Part shown: positions 36,643 through 52,900 of the stretch, in pieces | Layout of the letters: every line of letters begins with the position of its first letter | How positions within the stretch are numbered: position 1 is the first letter of the stretch | Source: Hirudo medicinalis | Lineage: Eukaryota > Annelida > Clitellata > Hirudinida > Hirudinidae | Reading direction: 5' to 3' | DNA length: 64,000 nt | Assembly: GCA_011800805.1 (NCBI GenBank) | Contig: MPNW01000123.1 | Coordinates: 30,836-94,835 of the forward strand | Program-made: the position numbers and the translations under genes | The notes under the pieces: generated by a model | The model's database searches: none | The model's input: only the letters and a program-made list of their open reading frames with translations | What the model was told of the DNA's origin: nothing

Positions 36643-38234
36643 TATGGTGTGTGTAAAAAGATTACAAACACCTCTTATTTTAGCATAATTCCTAAAGTAT
36701 TGAACTGATCAAAACCCAACTTTGAACTATATAAATATATATATATGTATGTATATATCCATTAGCAAATTTTTACAAGCTTCTTCAAAAGAACCACATT
36801 ATAATGCTTTGCAAAATTATGTAAATGGTATTTTTGCTTAATATTTATAAACATTATGTTTATCATGGATAGAACTAGCTGGAATGTCAGCTGAACAGAA
36901 AGCTGAAAATTTCAGTCTTCAGCACAAAAACTTTCCCTCTTAAAATGGTTGCAATGCAATTGAATAGAAATGTTCATGTTGATTCTACATTTTACAAGAT
37001 TCAAAATGCAAAAATGGTGGATGCATGCATGGAAGACCTCAAAAACTCACACCACAGATTCAAGAAAGACTCTTTCCGAAACCTTCGGGGAAAATGTTTC
37101 AGCAGATCAAATTATAGCAAGCTTGAAATTTGATGCAAGTAGAACATCCACAACCACTTGATTAATAGTGGAATATTTAAATATGAGGAACGTTTGAAGG
37201 CCTTGAACATCAAATAAAGATACAAAAAAGTGTCAAGGGCCAACGAAATGGTCATCTTCAGATCTGCTTTGAACCAAAATATTTTGATCTGGATGGAAGT
37301 ATCTGCTACCAAAGCTATTTCCTCAACTTAAATGGGAAAATGAGTCAAATTTTGGCAAGCATCAAAGAGGAAACTTGCTTGTAGTTCAGGGTTGAATGTT
37401 TTAAAAATCACAATGCTTTTTTAGCCTAAAAGAAAAAATTTTTACGAATTATGCTGAAACATCGGATAGGCCCTTGTCTCCATTTGCTAAGAATAAATTT
37501 GGAGATAACCAAATTGAATGTAATGTATCAATAAAAGATGGGTCTTTTGTATTAAACTCAACTTCAAGAGCAACATAAACTTGATTTTATTTCGACAACT
37601 ATTTGATGCAGACAATGTGACAATTACCAACAGCAGTCCATCCTGGTACTGTACGTCACAACAATAACTTTGCATTTCAGAAAGGTAACCCATCTGTAAA
37701 CCTCTCCAAGTTGTACAGAAGAAGTTTTCAGCTATGAAACTCAATGTTATGAGTTTATCACCAATATCCCCAGACCTCAACCTATCAATAATTGAAAATG
37801 TTCGGGGAATGATCCCCAATGAAATACATGGAGGTTGAAATGCATATTTTTAAAAAAGGAGAGCTGGAAGAGGCCATAATGAAGGCATGGAATGACCTGG
37901 AGAATTATTAGTTTGGGCAATTGTTAAATTAATGAAATAAATGTCTGTAGATATTTTAAATAATAGGGGTGAGTCATTAAACACTAAAAATGTTGTTTGA
38001 ATAAAATTAAAATGTAATTATTTGATAATCTGACCATACATCGAATTTCTCCAAAGTGTCTATAACCTTTTCCCATGGCCGAAATAGGACATTTTGATGA
38101 ATTTGCAAGCATCAATTATTCAATCATAACATCAAAATATACATATTAAATCCAAATTTGGCTTTGATCAGTCCAATATTTTATGAGTTATGCTAAAATA
38201 AAGGGGTGTTTGTGACCTTTTTACATGCACTGTA
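36643..38234 (+). mobile_element. Decayed Tc1/mariner DNA transposon with terminal inverted repeats
   Basis: The left end TATGGTGTGTGTAAAAAG (36643) and the reverse complement of the right end, TACAGTGCATGTAAAAAG (to 38234), match at 14 of 18 positions. Similarity continues inward for about 80 bases, through the blocks ACAAACACC and TATTTTAGCATAA and a block near ACTGATCAAA. Both ends sit on TA, the Tc1/mariner target. Inside, plus-strand fragments resemble a Tc1-type transposase: SPISPDLNLSIIENVRGMI (family pattern SPDLNPIEN, including a catalytic-triad acidic position) and ELEEAIMKAWNDLENY near the C terminus. The reading frame is broken by stops and frameshifts, so the copy is dead. Total length about 1.6 kb is normal for an autonomous element. 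Confidence 0.85.
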
Positions 38235-38640
38235 TTCCCCTAAAGCACTGGATTGGACACAAAGGATTGGTGTGGTGCTAATTGTTTATCGTTAAATGTC
38301 AAGAAAACGGTTTATATGATATTCCATGGCTCTAGAAAAAAATTATCCCTCGACGACCTCTCTATTTGTATCGCTGGTTCTCCTGTGTCTNTCACATGTT
38401 GCCCACCCTATTCCATCCGTTATTCTCAAAAACATCATCTGTCCATTCCTATAATGTGCGTTCATCTCAAAAATATAGACCTGTTTTCGCTAAATCCAAT
38501 ATTAAACGTCGCTCAATTCTTTAGCTGGGACCAAAAATATATACAAAAATTCCAACATTGATTACTGATCAGCCAAACCTATACGCATTTAAACGTCTAT
38601 ATAAACAATTCATAATTGACTCACCAATATTTCAATAATT
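38235..38640 (+). mobile_element. Broken LINE (CR1/RTE-like) reverse-transcriptase fragment with an ambiguous base
   Basis: Immediately right of the Tc1 end, the + strand encodes WCGANCLSLNVKKTVYMIF, the conserved segment after the reverse-transcriptase catalytic YxDD region. After the single N at 38391 the sequence jumps to a different frame and encodes YNVRSSQKYRPVFAKSN and LYAFKRLYKQFI, typical of the far C terminus of such ORFs (YNTRSS, FAKSN, FKRxYK). The intervening hundred or so residues are missing exactly at the N. The copy is therefore either internally deleted or misassembled. Confidence 0.8.
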
Positions 38641-39073
38641 TAATGTGTTCCAATTTAGTTTATCTAAATTTATCTACATCTACTTAAATTCATGTTTCAT
38701 ATTGGTCATCCGTTAGCGGGAATTCTCCCTTAGGGTGTTCTTGCCATCACTTTAGTCAAGTAGTTGTGAGACATTATGAGAGTGCATTTGTATCTTTTTT
38801 TTGTATTGCTTTAATTTATTGTCTAATGTTCACTCTCTTAAATTTTTTTTGTATGTTTGTTTTTCTTTCTCTGTAATAAATGAAGTGTTGAATTTGAAAA
38901 GCACAACTGCAAAAGAGTACGAGAGATTGAGCTATAAATTCCTCATGTGCCAATAACATGATATAAGGTGCCAATTAATTCACTGTTGAACAATTTCCCC
39001 AATACATCTAATTTTATAAGTACTTGTTTGGCTAAGTTGGAAATTCACAGATCATAAACTTAGAAAACCAGCA
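38641..39073. other. Spacer between LINE fragment and DCAF6 3' end
   Basis: This AT-rich stretch has no coding frame. A TTTATT at 38815-38820 is an AATAAA on the minus strand and could be the DCAF6 polyadenylation signal. Confidence 0.4.
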
Positions 39074-42000
39074 TCACCAACCTCTCCTAATGCGACTGAG
39101 AGAGGAAAAGAGCCTGAACATGAATTCTGCAGGCACTGTCACAGTTCCCTTGGTCTCTTCTAACATGACCTCATTCCTGTTCATGACCTTTGTAGCAATT
39201 GTCACAGATTAGGGTTCATTTAGAGATGATAAAATAAAATACATTTATATTTTTAAACATTCAAGTAAAATTGTCTGGAATGCATATTTCCTTCAGGTAA
39301 AGTTTAATCTAAAGATTGATTATTCTAAAGGTAGAAAAACAAGGAACCTAGAAATCAAATTTATATACAGATTTTTTTGACAGGTACAAGACTATGAGAT
39401 AAAAGGTTGCAGAAGAATGCCTGGATCTAAGTGAATGGTCTCTATGAAGCATGAGGCTTTGGGTGAACTCTTTTCATTGGTTCAAATGTGTTTTCTCTGC
39501 AGAGGACAGTATGCAGGTTTATTCAAATCTGTGTTCTAAGAAGTGATTTTATCTCAGAAGTGCCTTGAAAAAGAATAAATCTCTTACAAAGTATTAAAAG
39601 GAACATTTAGGACTTACTGCAATAAGTAAAACTTTACCATGAAAGCCTGAGCAATGCATCAGTAAAATGTGAAACCACCTGATAAGCTTCATTTTGATTG
39701 AAGGCAGGACATTCAGACACTGGCATCCAAATCTTCACATCGTAATCAATTCCACTCGAGGCTAAAACTGCAAAAGATCTCAAAATTCTCATCACCACAG
39801 GTGAAGTGATTATATGTAAATATAGTCAAAATAAATGGCTTTAAAATATGTCCAAACAAATAGCTTTAAAATATGTCCAAACAAATATCTTAAACTGGCT
39901 AAACAAAGAATTGCCTGGAAGAGAAGGGTGTGGTTGAAGGCAGTTGACCACATGGTTGTCTCCCTCCAAAAACATGACAAGTTCTGTTGTGTCTTTATCC
40001 CAGACAAAGATGTGGCCACAGTCTGAACCACTCATGACATACTTGGAGCCCCAAAATGAGGCTTTTTTAATCTATGAGAGAATCAAAAGATATTTACAAT
40101 AGTTTATCAGTTTTTTTTTTGCTAATTTAATTATTAGCAATTTAATATTTACAACCAATTCTTACTGACCAATGTCCTAGAATTTCTGTGTCCTTTATAA
40201 CATTTTGTCACAGCAGGTCTGTAAGAGGAGGCATCACACTCTTGAGAATCCTCCTCCTCATCATCATCACTTCTATCAGCAACAACATCACTATCTCTTT
40301 TCTCTCCACGCAATTTATCATCCTTGCCTCTGAACCGACTGCTGAAGAATGCCTGGATGGTTTTTGCTGCCTTATCCCTGACGCTGACAGAAATGTTTTT
40401 CTGATGTTTGATCAAACTAATGTTGCATGTAAAAGGAGGAAATCATAAAATTAAACTTGAGTTAAGGATGTATTTGAGCAGACATTACAGAGTTTACATA
40501 GACAGACATTACATAGTATTGTCATTGTCAATTTTTGGGAAATGTAATTATGCAACTATTGCAACAAAATTTACCTGCCAGCAGAAGAAACAGGAGATAT
40601 GAATATTGCTGGTCTGGATGGCCCAGCAGTTGATGTCGTGTCACTTTGTTGTTGTTGCTTTTTGGAAACATCTTCAAGAAATGAAACAGACTGAGATATA
40701 TTTTCAAGTGGGTCACCATCTCTCTCATCATTTGAAGTCCCCACTCTTCTCATACCACTGAGATCATTACCATCCTCATCATAAATATTTTGATCAGGTG
40801 TAACTTCATCGGATCTGCCGGACTTTTGTCCAAAATCACTTGGGACCCGATAGTTCTTCCTTCTCTGGACAACTTTTATTATTGGTTCTTCTTGGACCAA
40901 TGCAGAAGTCAAACTTTCAGAAGTTTCATTTTGTAAATCACAACTTGCCCCTTGCAGCTGTGGCTTTTCAGTGCTTGAGCTTGCAGTTGATGCCATGTCA
41001 ATGTTTCCAATGACATTTTCCTCTACTCTATCATTATCATCGTTGTTGCCAGCATCATTGTTGTACTCATCAGATTCATCATCACCATCATCATCATCAT
41101 CATCATTGTTGTTCTCAATTTCCATGTCAGCTGCTTCATTGCTTGCACTGGCATCATTGTCATCATTGGAATCATGCACAAGGTTCCGTTCCAACCAACG
41201 AGTCATGAGGTTTGACATTCTTTCCATCACTGAAGCGACTCCTGAAAGCAAAGGAATGAAATCACTAAATACAGATAAAACAAATAAAACATGTCGTGTA
41301 ATCTCATTTTTGTTGATGTTATGACTGCACAGAAATTATGTGAACCCACCCGAACTCTGCTCCCCTGTCGGTTTTTCTTTTTTAGGTCTTGCCTGTGGGC
41401 CAGTGTCGGACCAATCACCTCTGAGGCGAAGTCTCTTAATAGGCAGCTGTTTGGACACCCCCGCGATAAAAGGGTTTCCATGCACTGTTTTGCCTCTAGC
41501 TTGAGCTTGTTCAGATGGTGGAGAAGAAGATGACGAAGATGAGGATTGAGGTGATGATGGCAAAGAAGGTGAAGCTTTGAACTTATCTGAACCAAGAACC
41601 AAACTGGGCTCAGAAGGAGCTGGTTCATTTCTTTTCTATAAAAATTAAATCTCACTAAAATAACAGATGAAAATGAATTTTATCTCACCACAATACCAGA
41701 GGTGTCTTGAGCAAGGATTTAAATCTTCTACCATCCTTCTGCATTGTAAATAATTGCACTCAGCATTAACTTTAGCAAATTTTAAAATAACAGACATAAA
41801 AGTAACTGAGGGTCCAACTGCAACAGTTGTCCAAATAACGAAACAATTAATTGAAGTTTTCAAGAGTGAAATTATTTGATTAGTGAATAAGAATTAATTT
41901 ATAGTTATACAAACTCCTACCTTAAAGTCGAACAAATACAGGTGTTCGGACGAGTAACTGACCAGCAACTCGGTGCCATCACCTCCATAGAGCAGTGAGG

Positions 42001-43431
42001 TGATTCGATGATGTTGATTGTCCAGCTGAGGACATGTGAACTTCAACAGGCAGGATTCTTTCATAGTTCTCCCATTACCTAGATTTAGAGATTGAAATTA
42101 ATTAAATGATGCATTTTCTATAAAATCCTGTTTAATCTTTAAAGACATTTAAACATCAAAAAAGTTTATCATTTAAAAATGTTCTCATGAACCAACTGGC
42201 AGGGCTGATGAACCTCCTATCAAAAATTCTGACGGTGCTGTCAGAACAACCCGCAGCAAATTCAAACGGCCGAGTCGGATGGAGGGACATGGACATGACA
42301 GGTCTGCTGCAGTTCACAAGAATGTCCTGATGCAAGACATGCACAATAAAATGGAAAATTTTGTAATTAAATAAATAAATAAAACTAATAAATGGGAAAC
42401 AATAATTAATGTCAACAATAACAACTTCAGAGCATTCCTCCTTGTTGCAGCTGCTTTTGATCCTCAAATCAAACCACCTGATTGTTCGGTCTTCTCCGCA
42501 CGACATGAACACAAAAGGGTCGTTTGGGATGGTTGCCAACTTCAAATGAATGGTGGAGTTGACATTTAGTTCATCTTAACAATTATTTTGAAATGACCAT
42601 CTGCTATTAATAATTATAAGGAGGTCATAATAAAGATTTTTATTTCAGAAATGACCCATAAAAGGACCTCATAAGCAGCTCCAGTGTGACAATTAAACCC
42701 AAATGAAATTCCTTTGTCCTCTCTATCAAAGTATGTGTGGAATATGTGACCAGCAGCTGAGGAAGATACCACCTATTTGCATATTTACATTGGAATTTTA
42801 TAAGAGTATTTTGATGTAAATAGTGTTGTAGTTTATCAAGTAGTGTAGCATCATCTGGTAATGTTAAATTTACCTGTTCATTTTGTGAATGGGGAAGGAA
42901 CTTTGCACAAAATATGTTGGTTGGATGTTTTGTTTTGTGTGACAAGACAACCTGCAGAAATAAATGTATTACATGTATTTAAAGCAAATCATGCAACTTG
43001 TATTACAAAAGAAATCTTCCTAGCCTTGCCATTGAAAGGATCAAGCACAACTAAACGAAGATCATCAGAGCCTGAAAGAATGTAGCTTCCAGAATCATCC
43101 CACGCAATTGTATTTACCTTTTTTGCATAAGAAAAAATTGTCCAGTTCATTGGTACTTTTCCAATGATTTTTAAATTACACAAATCTTACACATCCTCTA
43201 TGTACTCTGTGGCAATCGGTGAGTTTAAGTCTTTGAACGAAACTCAAATTGTCTGAAATTGAATTACCGCTTTTTGGTTATGCTATAGAACTATTACATG
43301 TCCAAACTGCTTGATTAGTATCATCTTGGTCAAGCGACCCACCAACTACCTTTAGTTCTTGCGTTGAAGCGAAAAGTAGAGTTTTTCACATAATACAGTT
43401 CTTTCAGCTCTGCCAAAAAATTGCTTTTCAT
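39074..43431 (-). CDS. DCAF6: DCAF6 (IQWD1/NRIP), WD40 and IQ substrate receptor of CUL4-DDB1
   Basis: Model of 793 residues (human about 860), read from 43431 to 39074. Exons: 43431-43350, 43252-43191, 43117-43025, 42951-42874, 42772-42668, 42539-42426, 42326-42197, 42078-41921, 41635-41350, 41241-40575, 40416-40170, 40071-39915, 39767-39679, 39187-39074. DCAF6 recruits substrates to the CUL4-DDB1 ubiquitin ligase and is also a calmodulin-binding nuclear receptor cofactor. N-terminal WD repeats: [68 protein letters not shown]. Then the hallmark [14 protein letters not shown], a long acidic low-complexity linker, an IQ motif ([17 protein letters not shown]), YKGHRNSRT, and C-terminal WD repeats [18 protein letters not shown] and [12 protein letters not shown]. 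The last exon, LMLEETRN-like here as [17 protein letters not shown], confirms the C terminus. Two introns seem to start with GC. It is head to head with the FRK-like gene. Confidence 0.95.
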
Positions 43432-43966
43432 GTCTTTCTATAAACAGTCGAGCAGCTGATAAACATTACCACCGATCACAAAATAAAGACATATTGTCTT
43501 GATTAAGTAATATTTCCAATGATCATGCCTGCTTCGGAAATCTTATATTATTCATAACTATTACCCACTTTAGCAAATGAACCAGTGAAACTGATTTTCC
43601 TTGAACATATCCATGGTGTCAAACCGCACTGTTTATTGATAAAAATAAAATGCAATATAAATTTGAAACATTTTTGCACCGGTAAAAATAACAATCATTG
43701 TAGTTTGAATAAAGAAAATCTAAACATATCGTAATCTTTGTTGTTAAATGCTCAGACCGAGTGGTAGATCTTGTCTGCCGATGGGGGTATTGGGAACAGA
43801 TGATACGAATGTTTATGCAAATGATTTTTTTTGCATATGTTATGTTTTAATTAATCGGTTGCCGAATGAATGGTAATGGTCAGAAACAGAGGTTGCTCTG
43901 AATCAATGACAAATGCTTAGTAATGACAACGACAGTAAGTGACTCAAGTACATATTAAACTAGAAA
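43432..43966. promoter_or_regulatory. Probable bidirectional promoter, DCAF6 (-) / FRK-like (+)
   Basis: The start codons of two divergent genes are 535 bases apart with no coding sequence between. Both transcription starts must fall here unless untranslated exons lie elsewhere. No TATA box or other named motif stands out. The inference rests on geometry alone. Confidence 0.5.
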
Positions 43967-48061
<4,095 letters not shown>

Positions 48062-49901
48062 CTGGACAATGTCATTGCTAATATTTGTGTTGATATTTTG
48101 GCTCGTGTGTGGCTTTCCATCTTGATGGATAATACTCAGCTTGAAGTGAAATATTGCAGAGTTTGCAATCTGTGCTCTTCTCATTCAATGTTTTATCGTG
48201 TAAGCATTATTACTTTAAGGTATTTTGGGTTTGCTCTTCATTTATGTGTTCTTCCTTTTTATTAACTTTTAGTCAGATTTAAGGTATTTTGCTTCTAGTT
48301 AAAATTCGTTGCCAAATATGATTTGAATTTGTTTTGTCAATTGAATCATGAATGTAACTTTTTGATTTGTTTATTCATGTGGTTTATGCCTTCATGTCTT
48401 CACAATCTTTATCCATTTATCAGTCGAAGCACCACACAATGCACGTTCCAATGCCTTTAGTATGCCAAGTGTTTCTTTTGAGCAGTGATCAGTATTTTTT
48501 GTACCTCGAGTCACTTTTAAATGCCTAAACAATTTTGACTTCTTAAAGATTGATGTGCCTTAATGTATCTAGCAATGATGGATGATTCCAAGGGATTGTT
48601 TTTGTTTTTGAGGATTTTTGTTGTTAGATCTATTATCCTGATTCATTGCATTTAAGGTTGGACTTTTGATAATATTCCACTTCTTGGTTATAATTTACAG
48701 TGTTTTCTTTTCAAGCAGAGGAATTGAAGCAGGAAGATTCTTTTGTGCCTGCAATTTATTTTTCTAAAATTCAAGAAGTTTGATGATTATTTTATTGATC
48801 TTTCATTAAAGATTTGCACAAAGGAATCTTAAAATTTTGTGGATTAAAACGAACATCAGTTGCACGAGACAGAATCTCGAACTACTATTGTATGACAACA
48901 TAAAACCAGCTAAATGCGACAAAGCTGTAGATTGTGAGTGTTAAGTTTGGCTATTTCGTGAGGTAATTCGTAAAATTTGCTTTTGAAGGGATCAACTCTT
49001 CGAGTTGGTCTAGCACTCATTAAGTATGCAACAGTGGAGGAAACATTGACGCTTATGTTTTGCTGGATCTATTGTGCAATTAACCTAATATTAAAAAAAA
49101 AGTAATAAAAGCCTCACAGAAATCATGAAGGCGCTTCGCAATTCTAGCCAATCTCGACGAAAATTAGGATTGTTGGCCAAGTGACGGGCAAAAGCTCATG
49201 AAGCTAGAAATCTATGTAGAACTGACAAAAGTCACTGCATATGAGTTGGCTTTTGCCCGTCACTTTCTCCAACCACCAAAATTAGAATCCATGAAAATGC
49301 AATGCTTAGATATTGATTGCAAAACGACTTGTCGAATCATTTGCCCAAGCCCAAGCGAAAACCCAAGTTAGTGCAGAAGGCAGGGACTTAACATTAGTTT
49401 TTTCATTGGAGACAAGAACATTCGCCAAATATGGTGAGTTTTTTTCTTTTTTTTTTGCTTTTGCCCCATAAACGATGTCCATGGCAAAACACGGAAACAC
49501 GGCTAGCCTTATCTAAATTAACAACTAATTAACTAAGACTACTTATTAGTCTTAATATTAACCATATTAATCTTACTTTCCGTGCTTAACCTAAAAATGC
49601 ATAAAATATTCGAATATAGTAAGTAATTATAATCATTACTTTGTAATTATTTACCTTGAATATAAAGAGAACGCCAATCGGTTAGGAAATAAAATGAATT
49701 TTATCAAAAATATGTGTAATATTTATTTAAGAATTAATTTTATGTCTATTTAATATACAAAATATTTAATATAATTTACTTTGCACAAACTTATAAATAC
49801 TTAATTTATGTAGCATATAACTGTTTGCATACATTTCTATTATCGTTTCCACGTCGTGTTTTTGGGATCGTTTGTCATTTGCTTAATCGGATAATTCAAA
49901 A
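48062..49901. other. FRK-like 3' region and NOP2 upstream region
   Basis: No coding sequence is recognised. Candidate polyadenylation signal AATAAA at 49104-49109 is far from the stop codon. A 17-bp inverted repeat (AAGTGACGGGCAAAAGC at 49179 and its complement ending 49267) flanks about 55 bases. The remaining sequence up to the NOP2 start codon is AT-rich and presumably contains its promoter. Confidence 0.5.
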
Positions 49902-52900
49902 ATGGGCAGGAAAAGATCTCTTGAGAAACCTAAAAAAGGGCCCGGCAGGAGGGCCAGGAAACAGCCTCCTCCAACATTGCCTGGTATTATTAATACATTT
50001 ACAAAATTCTTTTGCAAAATAGAATTTGTATATATAAGACGAAAATATTTTGCTAATACTAACAAAGTTAGTTTTCCATATTATTGCAAGAGGCACAGAT
50101 TTTACAATTATTTTAGGTTTAATTTATATCTAGAAATTACTAGGACAAACCAATGATCAAATGGCAACCAGGTTAATTTAGCTATAAATTTTGTAGAAGA
50201 TATGAAAAAGAAAAATGAAAAGAAATTTAACAAAAGAAAAAGAGTAACCTCTGTTAAAGGTAAGTGCCGCTGATACAAAATTCCTTTCTTGTAACATGAA
50301 CCATTTTTTGGTAGATGATGTCAGGGGACCCTCTAAAAAATTGAAGAAGGAGGAGAAAATCACAAGTGGTGAGCATACTTTTCCTTACATTATAATGTTT
50401 CAAAGAGTTTAAAGTGCTTTAAATTGTTTTTAGAAAGTGAAGAGGAAATGCAAGATGAATTTGATGTTTGTGAATTTTTTTATGAGTAATTGATATTGAA
50501 AGTCTTGCTATTAATTTTTAATATTCATCAGATAAACAGTGATGAAGAAGAAAATGTTGAAAATGCTAGCATTGAGGGGGGAGAAGATGATGTTCCAGAT
50601 GATAATTGTGATGGAAATGATGATGAAAAAATGGAGACTGAAGCAAGCATCGATCCAAAAATAAGAAAAGAGATCAATCTTTTTGCAGAAGATGAGGTTG
50701 ACAGTGAGGAGGATGAAGATGAAGATGATCATTTAATTGGGGACTTTGACAGTGATGAAGATGATGATGAAGAAGATGAAGATGTAACATCTTAATTATA
50801 ATTTTTGCAATTGGTGCAAATTTTTATATGAACTTTCTATATTAGCTCCTTCCAATTGAAAAGAAAGCAAAGAAACTGAAGAAGAAACAAGAAGAAAACA
50901 GGTACCTTATGTGTTGAAGACATTTTGTTCTTTTGAGGATTTACTTTTGATCAAACAGTTATCTCTTTTATCCACCCCTAACATTCCATGGATCTTTTGC
51001 AATTTTTTTAGGAAATTGGCTGAGCCTGAAATGCAGACGAACATTGTTGATTCAGAGGGGATCGCGTTGCCGAGCGGAGAGGAGTTACTGAACAGTGATG
51101 TCACCAGCTTTGCTGCCGTCAAACAGAGGATTTCGGACGTTCTTCTCATTCTTTCGGACTTCAAGAACAAGAGGGAGGAGGGTAGGAAGAGAAAAGAATA
51201 TGTCAACCAACTGTTGAAAGATCTCTGCTTCTGTTATGGATACAATGAGTTCCTTATGGCAAAAATGTTTGAATTATTCCCTGGAGAAATAGTGGAGTTC
51301 CTTGAGGCTGCTGATATGCCACGACCTGAAACCATAAGGACAAACACCCTCAAGACCAGAAGGAAGGATCTTGCTAAGGTATTTTGGATAGATAAGTTTT
51401 TATATTATTACAATTATCAGCATAACGTTACAACCTAGGAGTTTGCATTTATGAGTTCAAGGCTTGAACATTCCAATCAAATTTGTAGGCACTCATAGGT
51501 AGAGGAGTGAATGTTGACCCAGTTCCTTGGTCAAAGGTTGGTCTGATTGTGTCAGACATCAAGAGGACAAAAGATCAACACGTCACAATTGGTATTGTTC
51601 ATGTAACGTGATGCCAAAAATATCGGATGATTTATAACGATTTTTGCTTTCCAGGAGCTACTCCTGAATACCTTGCAGGTCATTATATGCTCCAGGGGGC
51701 CTCCAGTTTTTTACCATGCATGTCTCTTGCACCAAAGGAAAACGAACTTGTTCTTGACATGGCAGCAGCTCCTGGTGGAAAGTCTACTTATATCGGTGAG
51801 AAACATTTTTTGATTTTCGCTTTGAATTACAATTGCAGAGCTTTATGTTTTGTGGTAAAAATTTTGCATTTAATTGTTTTAGCTCAGCTCATGAAAAACA
51901 CGGGATGCCTTGTGGTGAATGATGCCAACAAGGAAAGAATTAAAGCTGTCTTCGGGAACATGCATAGAATGGGAATTGTCAATGCTTGTATCACAAATCT
52001 TGATGGAAGAAAGATGACCAAGGTATCTCATATATGAAATTATGTCGAAATTTTAAAAATCGGTTTCAGGCAGCTTTTCTTGAAATATTTTTGTTATTAA
52101 AAATTTTCTGACTGTCAATTCTCATGTTCTTCTGCAGACTCTTAAAGGTTTTGATAGGGTACTCCTCGATGCTCCATGCACAGGCACTGGTGTTGCCTCC
52201 AAACATCAAAGTGTCAAAGTTTCTAAGGTGGGACACTGAAGAATGATATTTTGTCTAATAATAATAATAATAATAATAACAACAATAACAATAATAATAA
52301 CAATAATAATAACAACTCGGAATTCATTATTTCTATTTTATCATTTCAATAATACTAGGATGAGAAAGACGTCATGAGATGCAGTCATCTTCAAAAGGAG
52401 CTTCTCCTATCTGCCATAGACTGCTGCAATGCTAAATCTGAAACTGGTGGTTACATCATTTATTCCACATGTTCAGTCCTGGTTAGTGTCTATCAACTTA
52501 ATTTAATATTTCTCTGATTAAAACTGATTTAAATTATTCATAAAATTTAAAAAAAGGTTGAAGATCAACTTAATTTAATATTTCTCTGATTAAAACTGAT
52601 TTAAATTATTCATAAAATTTTAAAAAAGGTTGAAGAAAATGAGGCTGTTGTAAATTATGCTTTGAAGAAAAGGAATGTCAAAGTGGTGAAAAGTGGGCTA
52701 TCCTTTGGTGCTGATGGGTTCATCAGGTGACTAATTTTTAAATAATTTAATTATTTTTATTTGTTTTTTTTATTTTATTTGTGTTGATCCAAAGTTAGCA
52801 ACACAAAATGCAAAAATTTTTTTTGATGTCAACAGATTTAAGGAGCATCGTTTCCACCCTTCATTGAAGTTGAGCAAGCGATTCTATCCACACACTCATA

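Noticed and set aside
36944..37312. Short open frames at the left of the Tc1/mariner element on both strands
   Set aside because: They lie inside the decayed transposon and are fragments or shadows of its broken transposase, not separate genes.
40971..41324. 117-codon plus-strand frame rich in Ser and Leu
   Set aside because: It is the antisense of the acidic Asp/Asn-rich DCAF6 exon at 40575-41241.
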